NCBI GenBank assembly: GCA_030144725.1
Contig: JASKMD010000003.1
Location: 15,516,582-15,580,581 of the forward strand
Length of the DNA: 64,000 nt
Source of the DNA: Haematococcus lacustris
Taxonomy: Eukaryota; Chlorophyta; Chlorophyceae; Chlamydomonadales; Haematococcaceae
Reading direction: 5' to 3'
Shown here: positions 10,001 through 20,736 of the stretch, piece after piece
Layout of the letters: each line of letters begins with the position of its first letter
Position numbering within the stretch: the stretch's first letter is position 1
Made by a program: the position numbers and the translations under genes
Notes under the pieces: generated by a model
Told to the model about the DNA's origin: nothing
The model's input: only the letters and a program-made list of their open reading frames with translations
The model's database searches: none

Positions 10001-13000
10001 ATGTAGGTGCAAGTGACGATCGTTGATGATGATGACAGCGGCGTGCTGTCCTTTGAGCTGCCGTCCCTAGAGGTATGCCACCGCCATCATCCTTGCATGT
10101 CATGTGTCATCATTGTCATTGGCGATGGTGGGATATACAGGCTCGTGCATCAGGTGCATGCATGCTGACCTTCCCTTCATATGTGTTGTGAGCTGAGCAG
10201 CTGCCCGGTTAATGCCAGCTGCCAGCCAAGGCTGGCATGCTTTGATGGTTGGTGCCAGCTGCCAAGCCAAGGCTGGCATGCTGCCCTGCTTCACTGCAGG
10301 CTGGCATGAAAGACGACTATGTGGACGTGCCCGTCATTCGCCGCAACGGCACTGATGGCCAGGTCTCTGTAGAGTACAGCACTCGTGACGGCACGGCTGT
10401 GGCTGGTAAGTCACACCTCTGGCTCTGAGCTGCAAGGCGCCCTTCAACTCCTTTGCCCTCATGCTTGCAGTTGGTAGTGACTGCACAAGCTATAGAGACA
10501 CTCAATGACATGCTGTGCTGATTGAAATTGCAACTGCCATACAGGCCAGCAGTATGAGGACGTTGTGGGGAACCTGGACTTTGCTAGCGGTCAAAGTAAA
10601 GCTTGCATCCGTGTGCCCCTGACCCATGGTGCGCTGGCTGTTCAGCTGCATGGCTCCACTTTCCATGTTGTCCCAACCCATATGCCATGCCATTCAGCCC
10701 ATGTGACGGCCGCTGCTTTGCATGCGCTGTTGGTATGGTAAGGTCACCGTGTGTGCATACGCGCTGCAGGTGCTGTTACCACTTGTGTTTTCAAACTGGT
10801 GCTTGCAAACCCAATGGGTGGTGCTGTCCTGGGAAGGCGCACCGAGTGCCGCGTCATCATCCTGCCAGGGTCAAAGCTAGCCCCCACTACACCGGTGAGA
10901 CAGGCAGTTCGTGGTGCTGGGAGCGAGACAGCTCAAAGGGCCACTGTGCAGAGCTGAGGGACAGACCGGGTGTGTGCCTGGCTGCCTGCTGTAATGCAGG
11001 ATAGCGCCTCGCAGAGAACACTGCAGAACATGGGGGCGGTTTCAGAGGAGGCCTTTGACCTGCGGCTGGCTTGGTTACAACAGCTAAAAGAAGCTGTCCT
11101 GCCGGAGCTTGATGAGGGTGGGAACATCTGGTGAGTTTTATGCCAACCTGGGCACATCTGCCCGTCCTTGCGTTTGTGTTGCGCCGCCGCGGCAACCATA
11201 GCAGGTTAGGGTCAGGGTAAGCATTGGCATCAGAGGTCATCATGCAGTCCATCCTGCAATACCAATGCCACCATCATGCAACCAACCATCATGCAATGCC
11301 TGTGCCTTTTGCAGGACGGAGGTATTGCTCCATTACGTCAGCATCACTTGGAAGGTGAGTGGGTGCTGTTTCAGAGTGCTGCGCAGAGTCTGCAGCGCAG
11401 CGTGGGGGCGGGGCTGGGGCGTCGAGGCTGGGGGCCTCTTTTAGGTGCCGTGGGGCCTTGCGGCTGGCAGTGCTGGTGCCCTGGGTTCCCATGTGTTGCC
11501 AGCCATCTGATCAAGGGGCTGGTCATCATCAGCTGTGTATCATCACCCTTGACCAGCTTGATGCGCGTGACGAGGTGCTCACAAACATGTCGCTGGGCAC
11601 AACCCGCACTTAGCGGCCTTGCTGGGCGGTAAGGCTTGTGACAATGTTTGAAACTGGCAGTCAAATTTGCAACATTGCACTAATGTGCTGCCAGCATTGC
11701 TGCAACATGCCAGCATAAGTACACGCTGGTGACATGGAAGCTCCTTCTTCTGAAGGCATGCCAGGCATCTATGGCCAGATGGCACAAGCATTTTCCACCC
11801 ACAGGCCTGCATGGCAGCCCCTTTACATGGTCTGCCCCCTTGCCACCACGCGTGTTGTGACTGCAAATGTGTATGGCTACCGTGGTGCGGTTGTTGATGC
11901 ATTGTTTAAGAGCTGTCATGTTCAAGCACTAAATGTGCCCACCACCACCTCTCAACCTACTACCTGCCCCAGCCCCTTCCCACCACTCACACCATGTCAC
12001 AAGCTATGCTAGTCAGACAGTCCTGCATTTGCCTGTACACATGGCCCATGGCACATGAGCCCGCCTACCACCTACAATATTGCCTGACCACGAGGGCGAT
12101 GTGTAGAGTTGGCATGACAAAACATGCACTAATTGTAAGCTGATAACAGCTCAACAAAGGGGGGCACACACTACTGTGCCACAACAGGCTGCTGCTGCTG
12201 CTCCTGGGCCTTGGGGGGCTTGTCTCGCAGCCGCTTGTAGCCCAGGCCAGGGTGCTCCTTGCCCTTGGCTGGCAGCGCTCCCTGGTTTGGCCAGTAGCAC
12301 AGCTCCAGCGGCCGCCACCTGCTCTCCCCAATGCGCTGCATGTTCAATGCTGCATTGCAGTCCCTGTCCAGCCACCTGCCTGGCTGCGGTGCTGGCTTGG
12401 CTTTGGCAGCCTTGCCCTTGCCCTTGCCCTTGTTGGGCTCAGCTGCCGGCTTGCTGCGCTTGGCTGGAGGGGGAGTGCTAGGCCCTGGCTCTGAGGCTGC
12501 TGGCTGTGTGGCTGCCTGGCCGCTGCGTGGGGCCTGTGGGGGCTTGCGGGGGGGGCCACTACCGGGCACCACACCAGGCCCCGCACTGGCTGGCCACGCT
12601 CCTGGCTCCAGGCTGGGCGCACCAGGCGCTCTTCCACCTGCCCTGCTGGGGGCTTCCAGCCTGCAGGCCTCGTGGCACTGAGTTTGTCCAGCTCCACCTC
12701 ACAGGGCTGCTTGCCATTCACTGCTGAGCTGACCCGGCTGGTGCGGTGCTCATCCACAAGCACCACCCTGCCCCGCAGCTGGTCTGGGCCCCTGGGCCTG
12801 CACACCACCTTGCGGCAAGCACGCAACACCGCGTCAGCACCCCAGCCTTACCTTGCCACATCAGGCTCAGGCCACAAACAAAGCCCCAGTGGCTGCCAGC
12901 ACGGCCAGCACCATACACAGCAGTGCCTGCCATGGTGCTGCATGAGTGAGGAGGTCTGTATACCCTTGCACCATGCATGATCCCACCATAGCAGCAGGCA

Positions 13001-14726
13001 CTGTCGACATGGTCTGACTTGCCCCCAACCCACCGCTGCTTGTTGTACCACACCCGGCATGGATGCCCTTCTGTTCTTCACAACCATGCCATGGTGACGA
13101 CCCTGTGCAGCTGTACTCACTGCTCCACCCAGTGATGCCTGTGTGCCTGATTTAACAGGTCGTCCTAGCCATCATCCCTCCTGCTAAGTGGTGGCATGGA
13201 GGGCCCTGCTTCATCTCAGCAGTGGCATTGCTCATCGGGGTTGTGGCCCTCCTCAAAGAGGTGAAATGCATGAAGTGATATGGTCATCCAGTGTACCACG
13301 TGTAGTGCTCTTGGTGCGACATCACATAATGTGCCACATGTAGTGCTCTTGGTGTACGCTGTTGACCAGTGCAATGGTTGTGACTGTGCCAAGAGGTCAG
13401 TGGTTGTGTTGTACACACACATCATTGTTCGCTTGTTCTCTTGCAGCAAGCAGAGCCCAGATGTGCTTGTAGAGAATGACCATGTGTAAATGCTTGCAAC
13501 ACACAATGTGCCATGTGTGGGACCCCTGTCATGTGATGTGACAAGCTTTTCTTCATAAGACGCTGGGGTGTGGTTGCTTGCAGTTTGCGGAGCTGTGGGG
13601 CTGTGCAGTCGGTCTATCATCCCTCATGACGGGCCTCTCCCTAGTGGCAGCGGGTGAGACCCATGCGTTGCTTGCATTGTCACATGGCTAGCTGAGCCAC
13701 TTGCTGCGCATGCTTCATACAGCTGGGCAGCAACATGCTCGAGGCGCTTGGCTGTGGTTCTGAGTTTGCAGGCACATCGCTGCCAGACACACTTGCTTCT
13801 CGCATGGCCGCTATGCATGGTGAGTCCACTTGGTGTAGCTAAGTAGTGCACAGTTACGTGAGCTCCTAGTCAGTCAGCGGGTGTGCAAGGGACGTGTGAC
13901 GAGCACGACGCTTGTGGCATTTGGCGCATCACACACCGTTCACTTGCACCATAGCTTGATTCTGTGATAGTTACATGGCAATGACTCAGCTGCGTTCCCA
14001 TATTGCTCCTGCACTGCAGATGACACTGCCGACGCGGCTATTGGTAACATCACTGCCAGCAACAGTGTCAATGTGCTCCTCGGTCTTGGCTTACCCTGGG
14101 TGATTACATCAATCTACAACCTGGTCAAAGTGAGTAGCTGCAATCGTTTCACAAACCCTGTCTGTAATCAAGGCTAGGTGTGAATTTTTTTAAATGCCGC
14201 TTGTTGTTGTAGTAGCAGTAGTTAGATCACACCAACGACCCACCAGCTTGGTATGGCCGATGTGACATGTGATGATGTCTTGCGGGCCCACATAGAGAGG
14301 TGCTTCGATGACGTTGTTGGACGCAAGTGTCATACTCATTGGAGCAGCCACTCATGGTGCACTGTCATCTGTGTTGCACTCCTGTAGGGGACGCCTTACC
14401 TGGTCTCATCTGGCCCCCTTGGCTTCTCCCTGATTATATTTTGCTCAACTTGTGGCGCTGGTCTTATCGCAATGGCTATCCGGCGCCGACAAGGTGGCGA
14501 GCTGGGTGCCAAGACGCGCTTGGGCCAGTGGATGGTGGCCTTGATGTTCTTGGTATGTGAGCTCCCGAGTGGAAAGCTGCTTTAGACACTACCACAGTTC
14601 CTTGCCATTGTCACTCTCCCCATCATGCAATGAGCTGTGGACTTTTGCTGCTTGCAGAGTGGGTACCTGCTCTTCTTGGTGCTTGCGGGCTTGTATGACT
14701 ACAACCACATCCAGTCCACCTTGTGA
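7009..14726 (+). CDS. Na+/Ca2+ exchanger (NCX/SLC8 type) with Calx-beta domains, 25 exons
   Basis: Membrane antiporter exporting Ca2+ in exchange for Na+. Exons: 7009-7131, 7233-7362, 7483-7726, 7854-7935, 8020-8037 (18 nt), 8260-8376, 8554-8613, 8743-8819, 8934-9058, 9138-9303, 9476-9581, 9650-9717, 9819-9894, 10007-10072, 10300-10405, 10545-10628, 10770-10894, 11000-11130, 11315-11354, 13159-13260, 13584-13653, 13772-13819, 14020-14129, 14388-14552, 14658-14726. All introns are GT-AG and phases agree, giving 2508 nt (835 aa). Alpha-1 repeat [10 protein letters not shown]...GSASYN and alpha-2 repeat [13 protein letters not shown]...[10 protein letters not shown] are both intact. Two Calx-beta domains fill the cytosolic loop (about 9240-10890), the first with the acidic [10 protein letters not shown] segment typical of Ca2+ sensors. 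ATG 7009 is the first in-frame Met; an upstream exon is possible. Canonical NCX occurs in animals and algae but not, as far as I know, in land plants. Confidence 0.9.
10190..10300. repeat. Intron-internal tandem repeat with palindromes
   Basis: In exchanger intron 14, a segment with GCCAGCTGCC(A)AGCC and AAGGCTGGCATGCT is present twice in tandem. Each copy can fold (GCCAGCC/GGCTGGC). No function inferred. Confidence 0.6.
12047..12851 (-). pseudogene. Fanzor copy 2, 5'-truncated fragment in an exchanger intron
   Basis: Antisense to the exchanger, within its 1.8-kb intron 11355-13158. It aligns to copy 1 from the [13 protein letters not shown] region through the stop and ends at the same 3' point as copy 1. 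[13 protein letters not shown] and DRDCNAA are both retained. A run of six C after GTAGTGG in copy 1 is eight C here, shifting the frame between the RGLVWCP block and the Pro/Lys-rich insert, so it cannot encode the full C-terminus. At 12851 similarity stops and unrelated intron sequence begins. The zinc-finger cysteines are missing here too, so that loss predates the split of these copies. Confidence 0.9.
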
Positions 14727-15353
14727 TACTGGTGAAGATGTTAGAGCATGTGAGGCGGCGTGCCTCTTGCTGTTGCCCTCTTTCCGTACACACCAAGGGG
14801 CTGGTGGACCTTCGCACTCTTTGCATATGTATGTAGCTGCTACTACCCAGGCCTTCTGCCTAAGACGGAACCCATGCTCACCTGCTTCACATCACGTGCT
14901 CGACGCATCCTGTCCACCCCGTGCCCCTTGCCACCGCCCCATCCTTGAGCTCCTTTCGAGCATGGCAACGTTTGCTGATGGCCAATGTGTGAAGCTGACT
15001 TGCCATTGACCTGCAATTGACCTGCGATAACAATGGTGCCTGGTAAATGTTGACGATGGAGGAATGTATGTAATAGATAATCAGCGGCCCGATTGCATAA
15101 CTTGGACAGAAGGTGCGAGTCTGAGACAATGCGAGCGACAATGCCCCGGTTCCTCCGCGCATTGTGCAGCCGGTAAGCGGCAAAGCTTGACGTAAGGTTA
15201 GATCCCCCAAAGCCGTGTCTGGCCCCAGCCGTGTCTGCCACGGGACCCCAGCCGTGTCTGCCACGCGACCAGCCCAGGCCCACAGACATGGGACCCCAAG
15301 CAGGCCATGTGATCCAGAGGTTAGTGCGCCCAGCCTGGAGCCATCAGCATATG
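14727..15353. other. 3' flank of the exchanger gene
   Basis: No further coding frame that I can support. TGTAA, the usual polyadenylation signal in chlamydomonad algae, occurs at 15069-15073 and could serve the exchanger mRNA. A short tandem repeat with CCCCAGCCGTGTCTGCCACG lies near 15226-15275. Confidence 0.45.
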
Positions 15354-15521
15354 TAGTAGATAATTGGCGGTCCGAGGGCATTATGCGAAAATAATGGCCG
15401 AGGCCGAGGTGGCGCGGACATACATCCCGAGGCGCAGCCGAGGGATGTATGGTAGCAGAGCCGAGGACGAGACCATTAGTTCGCATAATGCGCGAGGTCA
15501 AGGCGGTTATCTAGTATATTT
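15354..15521. mobile_element. Foldback hairpin element, about 168 bp
   Basis: The ends TAGTAGATAA and TTATCTAGTA are imperfect inverted repeats. Inside them GCATTATGCG pairs with CGCATAATGC, and at the centre CATACATCCC pairs with GGGATGTATG. It is a MITE-sized hairpin. Tandem copies B and C begin exactly at the right-hand central arm. Confidence 0.6.
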
Positions 15522-15660
15522 GAGGTTCCCCAATCCCGTAACCGCCCCCATCCCCCGTTGACCAACACCGTACATCCCGTTGACCAACGCTTTCACCAAC
15601 CCTTCTCAACACAGCCGCTTTATAAAGGCTTCCGGACACTGATTGCGAGAATCGCACTTT

Positions 15661-15791
15661 GCCGCTCGACCATTATCAATTGCCGCTCGACCATTATCAA
15701 AAAGTGCACTTTGCCGCTCGACCATTATGCGTTGCCGCTCGACCATTATGCTTTGCCGCTCGACCATTATGCGTTGCCGGTCGATACATAT
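15661..15791. repeat. Five-copy GCCGCTCGACCATTAT tandem array
   Basis: The 16-bp core GCCGCTCGACCATTAT recurs at 15661, 15682, 15713, 15734 and 15755, with a degenerate sixth copy. It repeats in the other units at about 22025-22155 and 30119-30249. The overlapping reading frames are products of the repeat, not genes. Confidence 0.85.
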
Positions 15792-15882
15792 CGACTGCCT
15801 CAACTAGCCTATAACCTCATCACTCTCCTAAGCGGCTTACTCCGACCTGAAAAACGACGAAAGACGTAGCTTCTAGTCAACA

Positions 15883-15922
15883 TGCCAGCCTGGCACTTAT
15901 AAGTAGACATGCCAGCCTGGCA
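15883..15922. promoter_or_regulatory. Paired 13-bp palindromes TGCCAGCCTGGCA
   Basis: Two copies (15883-15895 and 15910-15922) flank CTTATAAG, itself a palindrome with a TATA-like core. Present in all three tandem units. The symmetry looks like a pair of protein-binding sites, but no transcription unit can be tied to it. Confidence 0.3.
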
Positions 15923-17290
15923 ATATGTTCGATAAGCTATCGCGTAGCGTCGCATGGCTACGTTGAGGTTGCATCAGTAGCGGTAGGAAGTTGTTTTTGA
16001 ATAACTTGCGACTTGCAAGTTGCGACGTGCAAGCCATACATGCAACTAGCACACTCGCGACTTGCGCCTCACTTGCGGAACACGCGGATCTGGCTGCTAG
16101 CACTTTGCGGCCTTGGTAAACTGACCCGAGTTATGGAAAAATATTGACGCCTATATTTTTCCCTACACCTCAAATATCAAGGCGGTATGGGGCCGGATGT
16201 GGCATATGGCTAGGGAGCGGTTCCTCCGCTTAATATTAACTTACCGTACCTATCGATTCCCTATCCCGAACCGTTTTTTGTCCTTGGGAAACCGGGAAAG
16301 AGTAAACAATGTATGTCAAACAATAAGTTGACCTCGACGAAAGGTAGCTAGAATCAGCCCCATCTTCAAGGACACAGACCCCACAGACCCCAACAAGTAC
16401 AGAATGCTTGCTGTGAGCAGTGTGTTGTACCGCCTGCTAACGTCTTGCGGCACGTGCTGACTGCCTGGTGCATGACACACAAAGCTGCCAGCTGAGCAGT
16501 TTGGGTCGGGCGACCCCAACTAACAGAAAATGACAGGAAACTGACCCCTGGTAGTAGGACGGCTGTAACTCTGCACTCACTGCTCCAAATATTATGCTGG
16601 ATGGTTCAACATGTAGCCAACACAGCCAGCTACCTTTCACCCATCCAGAATAATCATGCAGTCAGTGGGCCGTGCACAGCAAAGCATTAAAGCTGGCGAT
16701 TCAAATTTGAGCTGTTGCGGAGCATGCAGTCATCACTACGACCGCCCGCGTCGCTTAGGCTGCTCTACACGAGCATGCGCGTCGGCAGCAGCAGTCGAAT
16801 CTGAAAACGGTTGCGGCATGTGGCAATGAACCCAACAGCCCTGGCCTAAACTTGCCCTTACTTTCAGCCTACCCCTTCCCGGCAAGTGGTGAGAGAGTTC
16901 AAGTACTTAGGCATGCATTTTAATCCCAGCGCCACCCCTGCCTTTGCTGCCACCCATATGAGGGCTGGCATGTTCCTCGCCATGCGCTAGGCATGCAACC
17001 GTGCTAGAGAGTATGGGGTCCTGCATGATCCCTATGCCCTGTGTCACCTCATCAGAGCGTTCGTGCTCCCCTGTATAGCAGCCAGGTATGGGGCACTGCC
17101 TTCCTTGGGCACGGTATGCAGCTCTCAACCCAGTGCAAACACGCATGCTCAGCTTTCTCAGGTTTGCTGCCAGGGTACGTGGCTCAGTGTCAGGCCTGAT
17201 GGTGCTGCATGAGTTGGGGCAGCTGCCCCTCCAGCTTTACTGGCTTAGGGCTGCATGCAAGTTCTGGAACACTGCCAAACTATCCCACAG

Positions 17291-17529
17291 CACTCCTACA
17301 AATTAATCCCTGCATTCTTCCCTGCGTTTTTGGCCAACCTTGTCCGATTGGGCTGAAATTTTGATAGATCGTGTTTTGCAGAAATTAAAACATATTGTCT
17401 TTTGGAAAAAATTTTCAAAAAACAATATGTTTTATTTTCTGCAAAACATCATCTTTCAAATTTTCAGCCCGATCGGAGAAGGTTGGCCAAAAACGCAGGG
17501 AAGAATGCAGGGATTAATTTGTAGGAGTG
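17291..17529. mobile_element. 239-bp MITE, CACTCCTACAAATTA family, unit A
   Basis: Almost the whole element is an inverted repeat whose ends are CACTCCTACAAATTA and its complement. A 2-bp AG duplication flanks it (17289-17290 and 17530-17531). The same termini bound the 2.5-kb foldback element in copy B. It sits inside the LINE fossil and is present at the same site in B (23655-23892) and C (31749-31986), so it is older than the tandem duplication. Confidence 0.85.
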
Positions 17530-18045
17530 AGTGACCTGCTAATGAGGGTCATCAGGGCAGATGTGGAGTTGGCAGGAGGTGCTGGGCCAGCTGGAGTGCT
17601 CAGTTCCAGCTTGCCGCCAGAGAGCTGATGGGGGGTGAGTTCACCTTGAGCCCGGACATGGTCCTAGGCACCAAGGCTATGGAAGTGAAGTGGCTCGAGA
17701 GGTGGGGGAGGCGTTGGGTTGGGTTTGAGGGAGACCCTAGATTGCCTGAGACGGTGCATCGGGAGAGATGTTCGTATGCTGCATGGTTTAAGCATGGGGA
17801 CGGCATTGGCATCAATCAAATGGCACCACACCTGCTGAACAGACAACTCTTTGCAGAAGTTCGCACGAGCTTGACTAGGTTCAGCTTAGGCAACAACGGT
17901 TTGGGGGTGGAGAAGGCTCGGTTTGAGGGGGTAACTTTCATTGATCGCACATGCACAAAAGGCACAGAGGGGGTAGTGGATGACGCCATGCATTTCATCT
18001 TTGAGTGCATTGCCACGAGTTCCATCATTGAAGTGCGTTCCAGAA

Positions 18046-18165
18046 AGTCCCGAACCCCTAGAGGGGGAGGGCGGCCTAGCAGCCTAACGGCTGACGGCTT
18101 AAGCGGTGTAAGCCACATCATCAACGTCATCACCATCCGGAAACCATCCGGAGTTTGCCATGACT
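18046..18165 (+). mobile_element. SINE-like structured insert in the LINE fossil, unit A
   Basis: A 120-bp insert flanked by TTCCAGAA direct repeats (18038-18045, 18166-18173). Its first 80 bp match the independent insertion at 55545-55627, including CCCCTAGAGGGG and two further stem-loops, followed by an ATC-rich tail. Repeated at 24409-24528 and 32503-32622. Confidence 0.7.
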
Positions 18166-18593
18166 TTCCAGAACAATAATGAGAACTTGCATGACTTCAT
18201 GGCCCTGTTCCCAAGTTTTTTTTCTCATTTGCTCGGATTCTCTGCGGTTGGGGCAGTTGAGAGTAACCGCCTCCGTCCGCCCGCCCGTGCTGCGCCTGCA
18301 TGCCTGCACCTGCCCGCCTGTCTAAAAGCAGCGAGGATTCCAGGAGCGTCTCCGGCTTGTTGGCCGAATACATGATGATGTTGTAGTATCCCTGTAGCTT
18401 TGCGGGGAAACTCAGCTAGTCCCGCTAGTCCCGCTAGCGCTATTTGCAGCCTGACTTGCACGACTCCACTGACTTGCACGACGCACTGACTTGCACTGAC
18501 ATTTGCGCTAGCGATGCTTACCGACATCTTCTCCGCCACCACATCCTAACGGGACAACAGCCAGCTTTCCTTACATAGCCCGCTCGAAGTGAA

Positions 18594-19381
18594 GGCCCTA
18601 TTCGCGGTCGCGGTTTTATTGATAGTTTGAATTTATTGAGTATCCAGCGGTTGTCCGTTGGCAACGAACTTCACGCTGGTGGTGGTGGTCGGTGCTTGCA
18701 GCAGCATATGCTTTTGCTACTGGGCGACTGCTACTGTGCGTTTGCTATTGTGCGATTGACACGTCGCGATGGTAGCGATTGGCCATTGCCTGCTATGCCA
18801 TTGTGCGATAGCCACTGTGCGATAGCAGCAATTGCCTCTGTGCGATGGCATGAGTGCGATGGCCACAGCACGACTATTACTACGCGATTGCCACTATGCC
18901 ATTGCCACTGTGCCATTGCCATCGTGCGATTGCCATTGTGTTGTAGCAGCATATTGCGATTGCCACTATGCGGATGTGGGCAATGGGTTCTTGCGCTTGC
19001 TCTGGCGGTCCCGCCATACAAACGCTGCCAAGACGTACGGCTCTAATGCGAGTGGGTGAGCGAAGTGGCTGACGACGACGGCTGACGCGGCGGATACTTC
19101 GCCTAACTACTCGAACTGCAAGGCAGTTGATGGGCAATAGTTCGTATTCATGAAGGCCCTTTCGAAAGGGCGCTAATGAATACGAACTATTGCTCACCAA
19201 CTGCCCAACAGTTGGCATACTTTCTCGCTATTTAGCACCGCGAAGGGCACAGGAGTTGCTCTGCAATAGCGATGCGCGCTCACAAGCCCGAATACGCCAG
19301 TCAGTGAGGCTGGCGGCCAAAAAGTGCAGCGGTTAGGGCAATAAATACGAATTTTTTATTGTTGCGACCGCGAATAGGGCC
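18594..19381. mobile_element. 788-bp non-autonomous TIR element, only in unit A
   Basis: The ends are inverted repeats beginning GGCCCTATTCGCGGTCGC (18 bp), and GAA is duplicated on both sides (18591-18593, 19382-19384). Copies B and C have the uninterrupted site at the equivalent place, which shows it is an insertion made after or during unit duplication. It encodes no transposase: the inside holds a degenerate TGCGATTGCCACTA-type tandem repeat and a strong hairpin at 19122-19205. Superfamily uncertain; a 3-bp duplication would fit PIF/Harbinger or EnSpm. Confidence 0.85.
19122..19205. repeat. Long hairpin inside the 788-bp element
   Basis: About 30-bp arms (28 of 30 positions pair) surround a smaller GCCCTTTCGAAAGGGC palindrome. 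It may be a nested foldback insertion. Confidence 0.65.
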
Positions 19382-19544
19382 GAAGTTAAGTTCAGGGCGG
19401 CAGCCCAAACTGAACACTGCAGCTTTGCATATAGCTCTACAACTAGGGGCTGCTTCGCGAGGCTGAGGGCTGCCATGGCTGTGTCGCGAGGCTGAGGGCT
19501 GCCTTAGCCTGCTCCAGCCCGTCCCGCGAGTGCCTGATTCTCCC

Positions 19545-19643
19545 GACCCAACCGCTGAACCGCCCAGCATTTCAGAATTGCTAGACCTTTTTCTCGACTT
19601 TAGAAAAAAGGGTCAGCAAATTCGAAATGCTCGGCGGTTGGGT
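19545..19643. repeat. Imperfect inverted repeat, unit A
   Basis: GACCCAACCGC...GCATTTC...GCTAGACC on the left pairs with GGTCAGC...GAAATGC...GCGGTTGGGTC on the right. Present also at about 25117-25215 and 33211-33309. No gene in it. Confidence 0.6.
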
Positions 19644-19890
19644 CCGACAGTTGGGTCGCCACGGGTCGTCCATTTGCGCTGCTGAGACGCTCCCCAAGCA
19701 TTTACAGGTGTGCAGGAATATCGTATGGGATCAGACCGCGCATCGCGCCAGCCAGTTTTGCACACGGCCAAAAAGTGCAGCGGTTGAGAGCAAATGGAGC
19801 ATTTGAATTGCTCGAAACTTGGGAACAGGGCCCATGTTGCGCCCATGTGCGCCTTTGTTTGTGCACCTTGCTTGAAAGTGTGTTACAGAA

Positions 19891-19962
19891 AGTTCTGAAC
19901 CCCTAGAGGGGGAGGGCGGCCAAGCAGCCTAACGGCTGACGGCTTAAGCGGTGTAAGCCACC
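19891..19962 (+). repeat. Diverged copy of the SINE-like repeat, unit A
   Basis: Shares CCCCTAGAGGGGG, GCAGCCTAACGGCTG and GGCTTAAGCGGTGTAAGCC with the element at 55545-55627, but with a TCTGAAC start and a CTATCTAATC tail. Repeated at 25463-25534. Confidence 0.7.
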
Positions 19963-20256
19963 TATCTAATCTACCAGTTAGATCTACGTAGATCTACGTT
20001 GATAGGACGATCCCTAAACATACGGCGTGCGTTACAACAACCCTTGAAACTCCTCATGGGTGGGTGCGGTGTAAGCCATCATTCATCAAATCAGCTCAGG
20101 CGTTCCCAACTACCTGAAAACCACCCCCCTGTGATAGGAAGCCCGTATCTCCGCAGTCACTCAGTCAAAAATATATGTAAACAGTGTTTTGAACAGAAGA
20201 GAGACATAGCTACGAGATGGCAGACGCAGCAAAAACTATCTCACTCTCAGCGGTGC

Positions 20257-20709
20257 TCAGTGCCTGCCCAAAGATACACATTTGAATTTATGCGATTTCG
20301 CCACATGCGAGGCGCGCCGCTCTAGCACGCTTCGCCACACTGTTGTGAGGGGCACCTGCAACACGCAGCAACAGTCGGAACATGATTTGATTTTGGCATG
20401 TGGACGCGACGACGGCAGTCGTGACGACTGGATACCACTATTAGCTTTTGGAGCTACTGCTGGCGCTAGTGCATTACCGGCTGCTCTACTACGCTTAAAC
20501 AAGGTGCTAGGTGCAGTACGTGGTGTTGTCTCACCTTGCTTTGCTGCCCTCGACTTGTTAGCTGCAGGTGCCTCACGCTTACGTGACGTGCTTGCCGCTG
20601 CCAGCTGTTGCTGCTGCTGAGGGGGTGCTCCAGCAGGCACAGCCAGCTCAGGGGTGGTGCCTGCAGCTGAAGAATTGCCGGCACTTGGAGAGGGCACGGC
20701 GGCTGACAC
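20257..20709 (-). CDS. Hypothetical Ser/Ala/Gln-rich ORF, unit A
   Basis: A 150-codon frame rich in Ala, Ser and Pro with a five-Gln run and Lys/Arg clusters. It lies 27 bp downstream of the coiled-coil ORF on the same strand and could be its downstream exon or a second ORF of the same element. No recognised domain. The identical frame is present in unit B at 25829-26281. Low complexity makes the coding status doubtful. Confidence 0.3.
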   Translation of the reverse strand: MSAAVPSPSAGNSSAAGTTPELAVPAGAPPQQQQQLAAASTSRKREAPAANKSRAAKQGETTPRTAPSTLFKRSRAAGNALAPAVAPKANSGIQSSRLPSSRPHAKIKSCSDCCCVLQVPLTTVWRSVLERRASHVAKSHKFKCVSLGRH

Positions 20710-20736
20710 CGGTCTCTAGATGCAACCTGACGGTGC

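Larger units (their letters stand above)
16335..18240 (+). pseudogene. Degenerate LINE reverse transcriptase, unit A
   Basis: A fossil non-LTR retrotransposon. The start reads PIFKDTDPTDPNKYRMLAV, the usual block before the RT palm. A later block reads REFKYLGMHFNP, and the end resembles an RT zinc-binding domain (RTCTKGTEGVVDDAMHFIFEC, with one Cys of the CxxC replaced by Gly), then NNNENLHDFM. Many stops and frame changes separate the blocks; a MITE (17291-17529) and a 120-bp insert (18046-18165) interrupt it. The longest surviving frame, 17628-18179, is a chimera that ends in the insert. The same fossil recurs at 22699-24603 and 30793-32697. Confidence 0.75.

Noticed and set aside
17628..18179. 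A 183-aa gene repeated three times
   Set aside because: It is the decayed C-terminal end of a LINE reverse transcriptase with a lost zinc ligand, and its last third is translated from a SINE-like insert.
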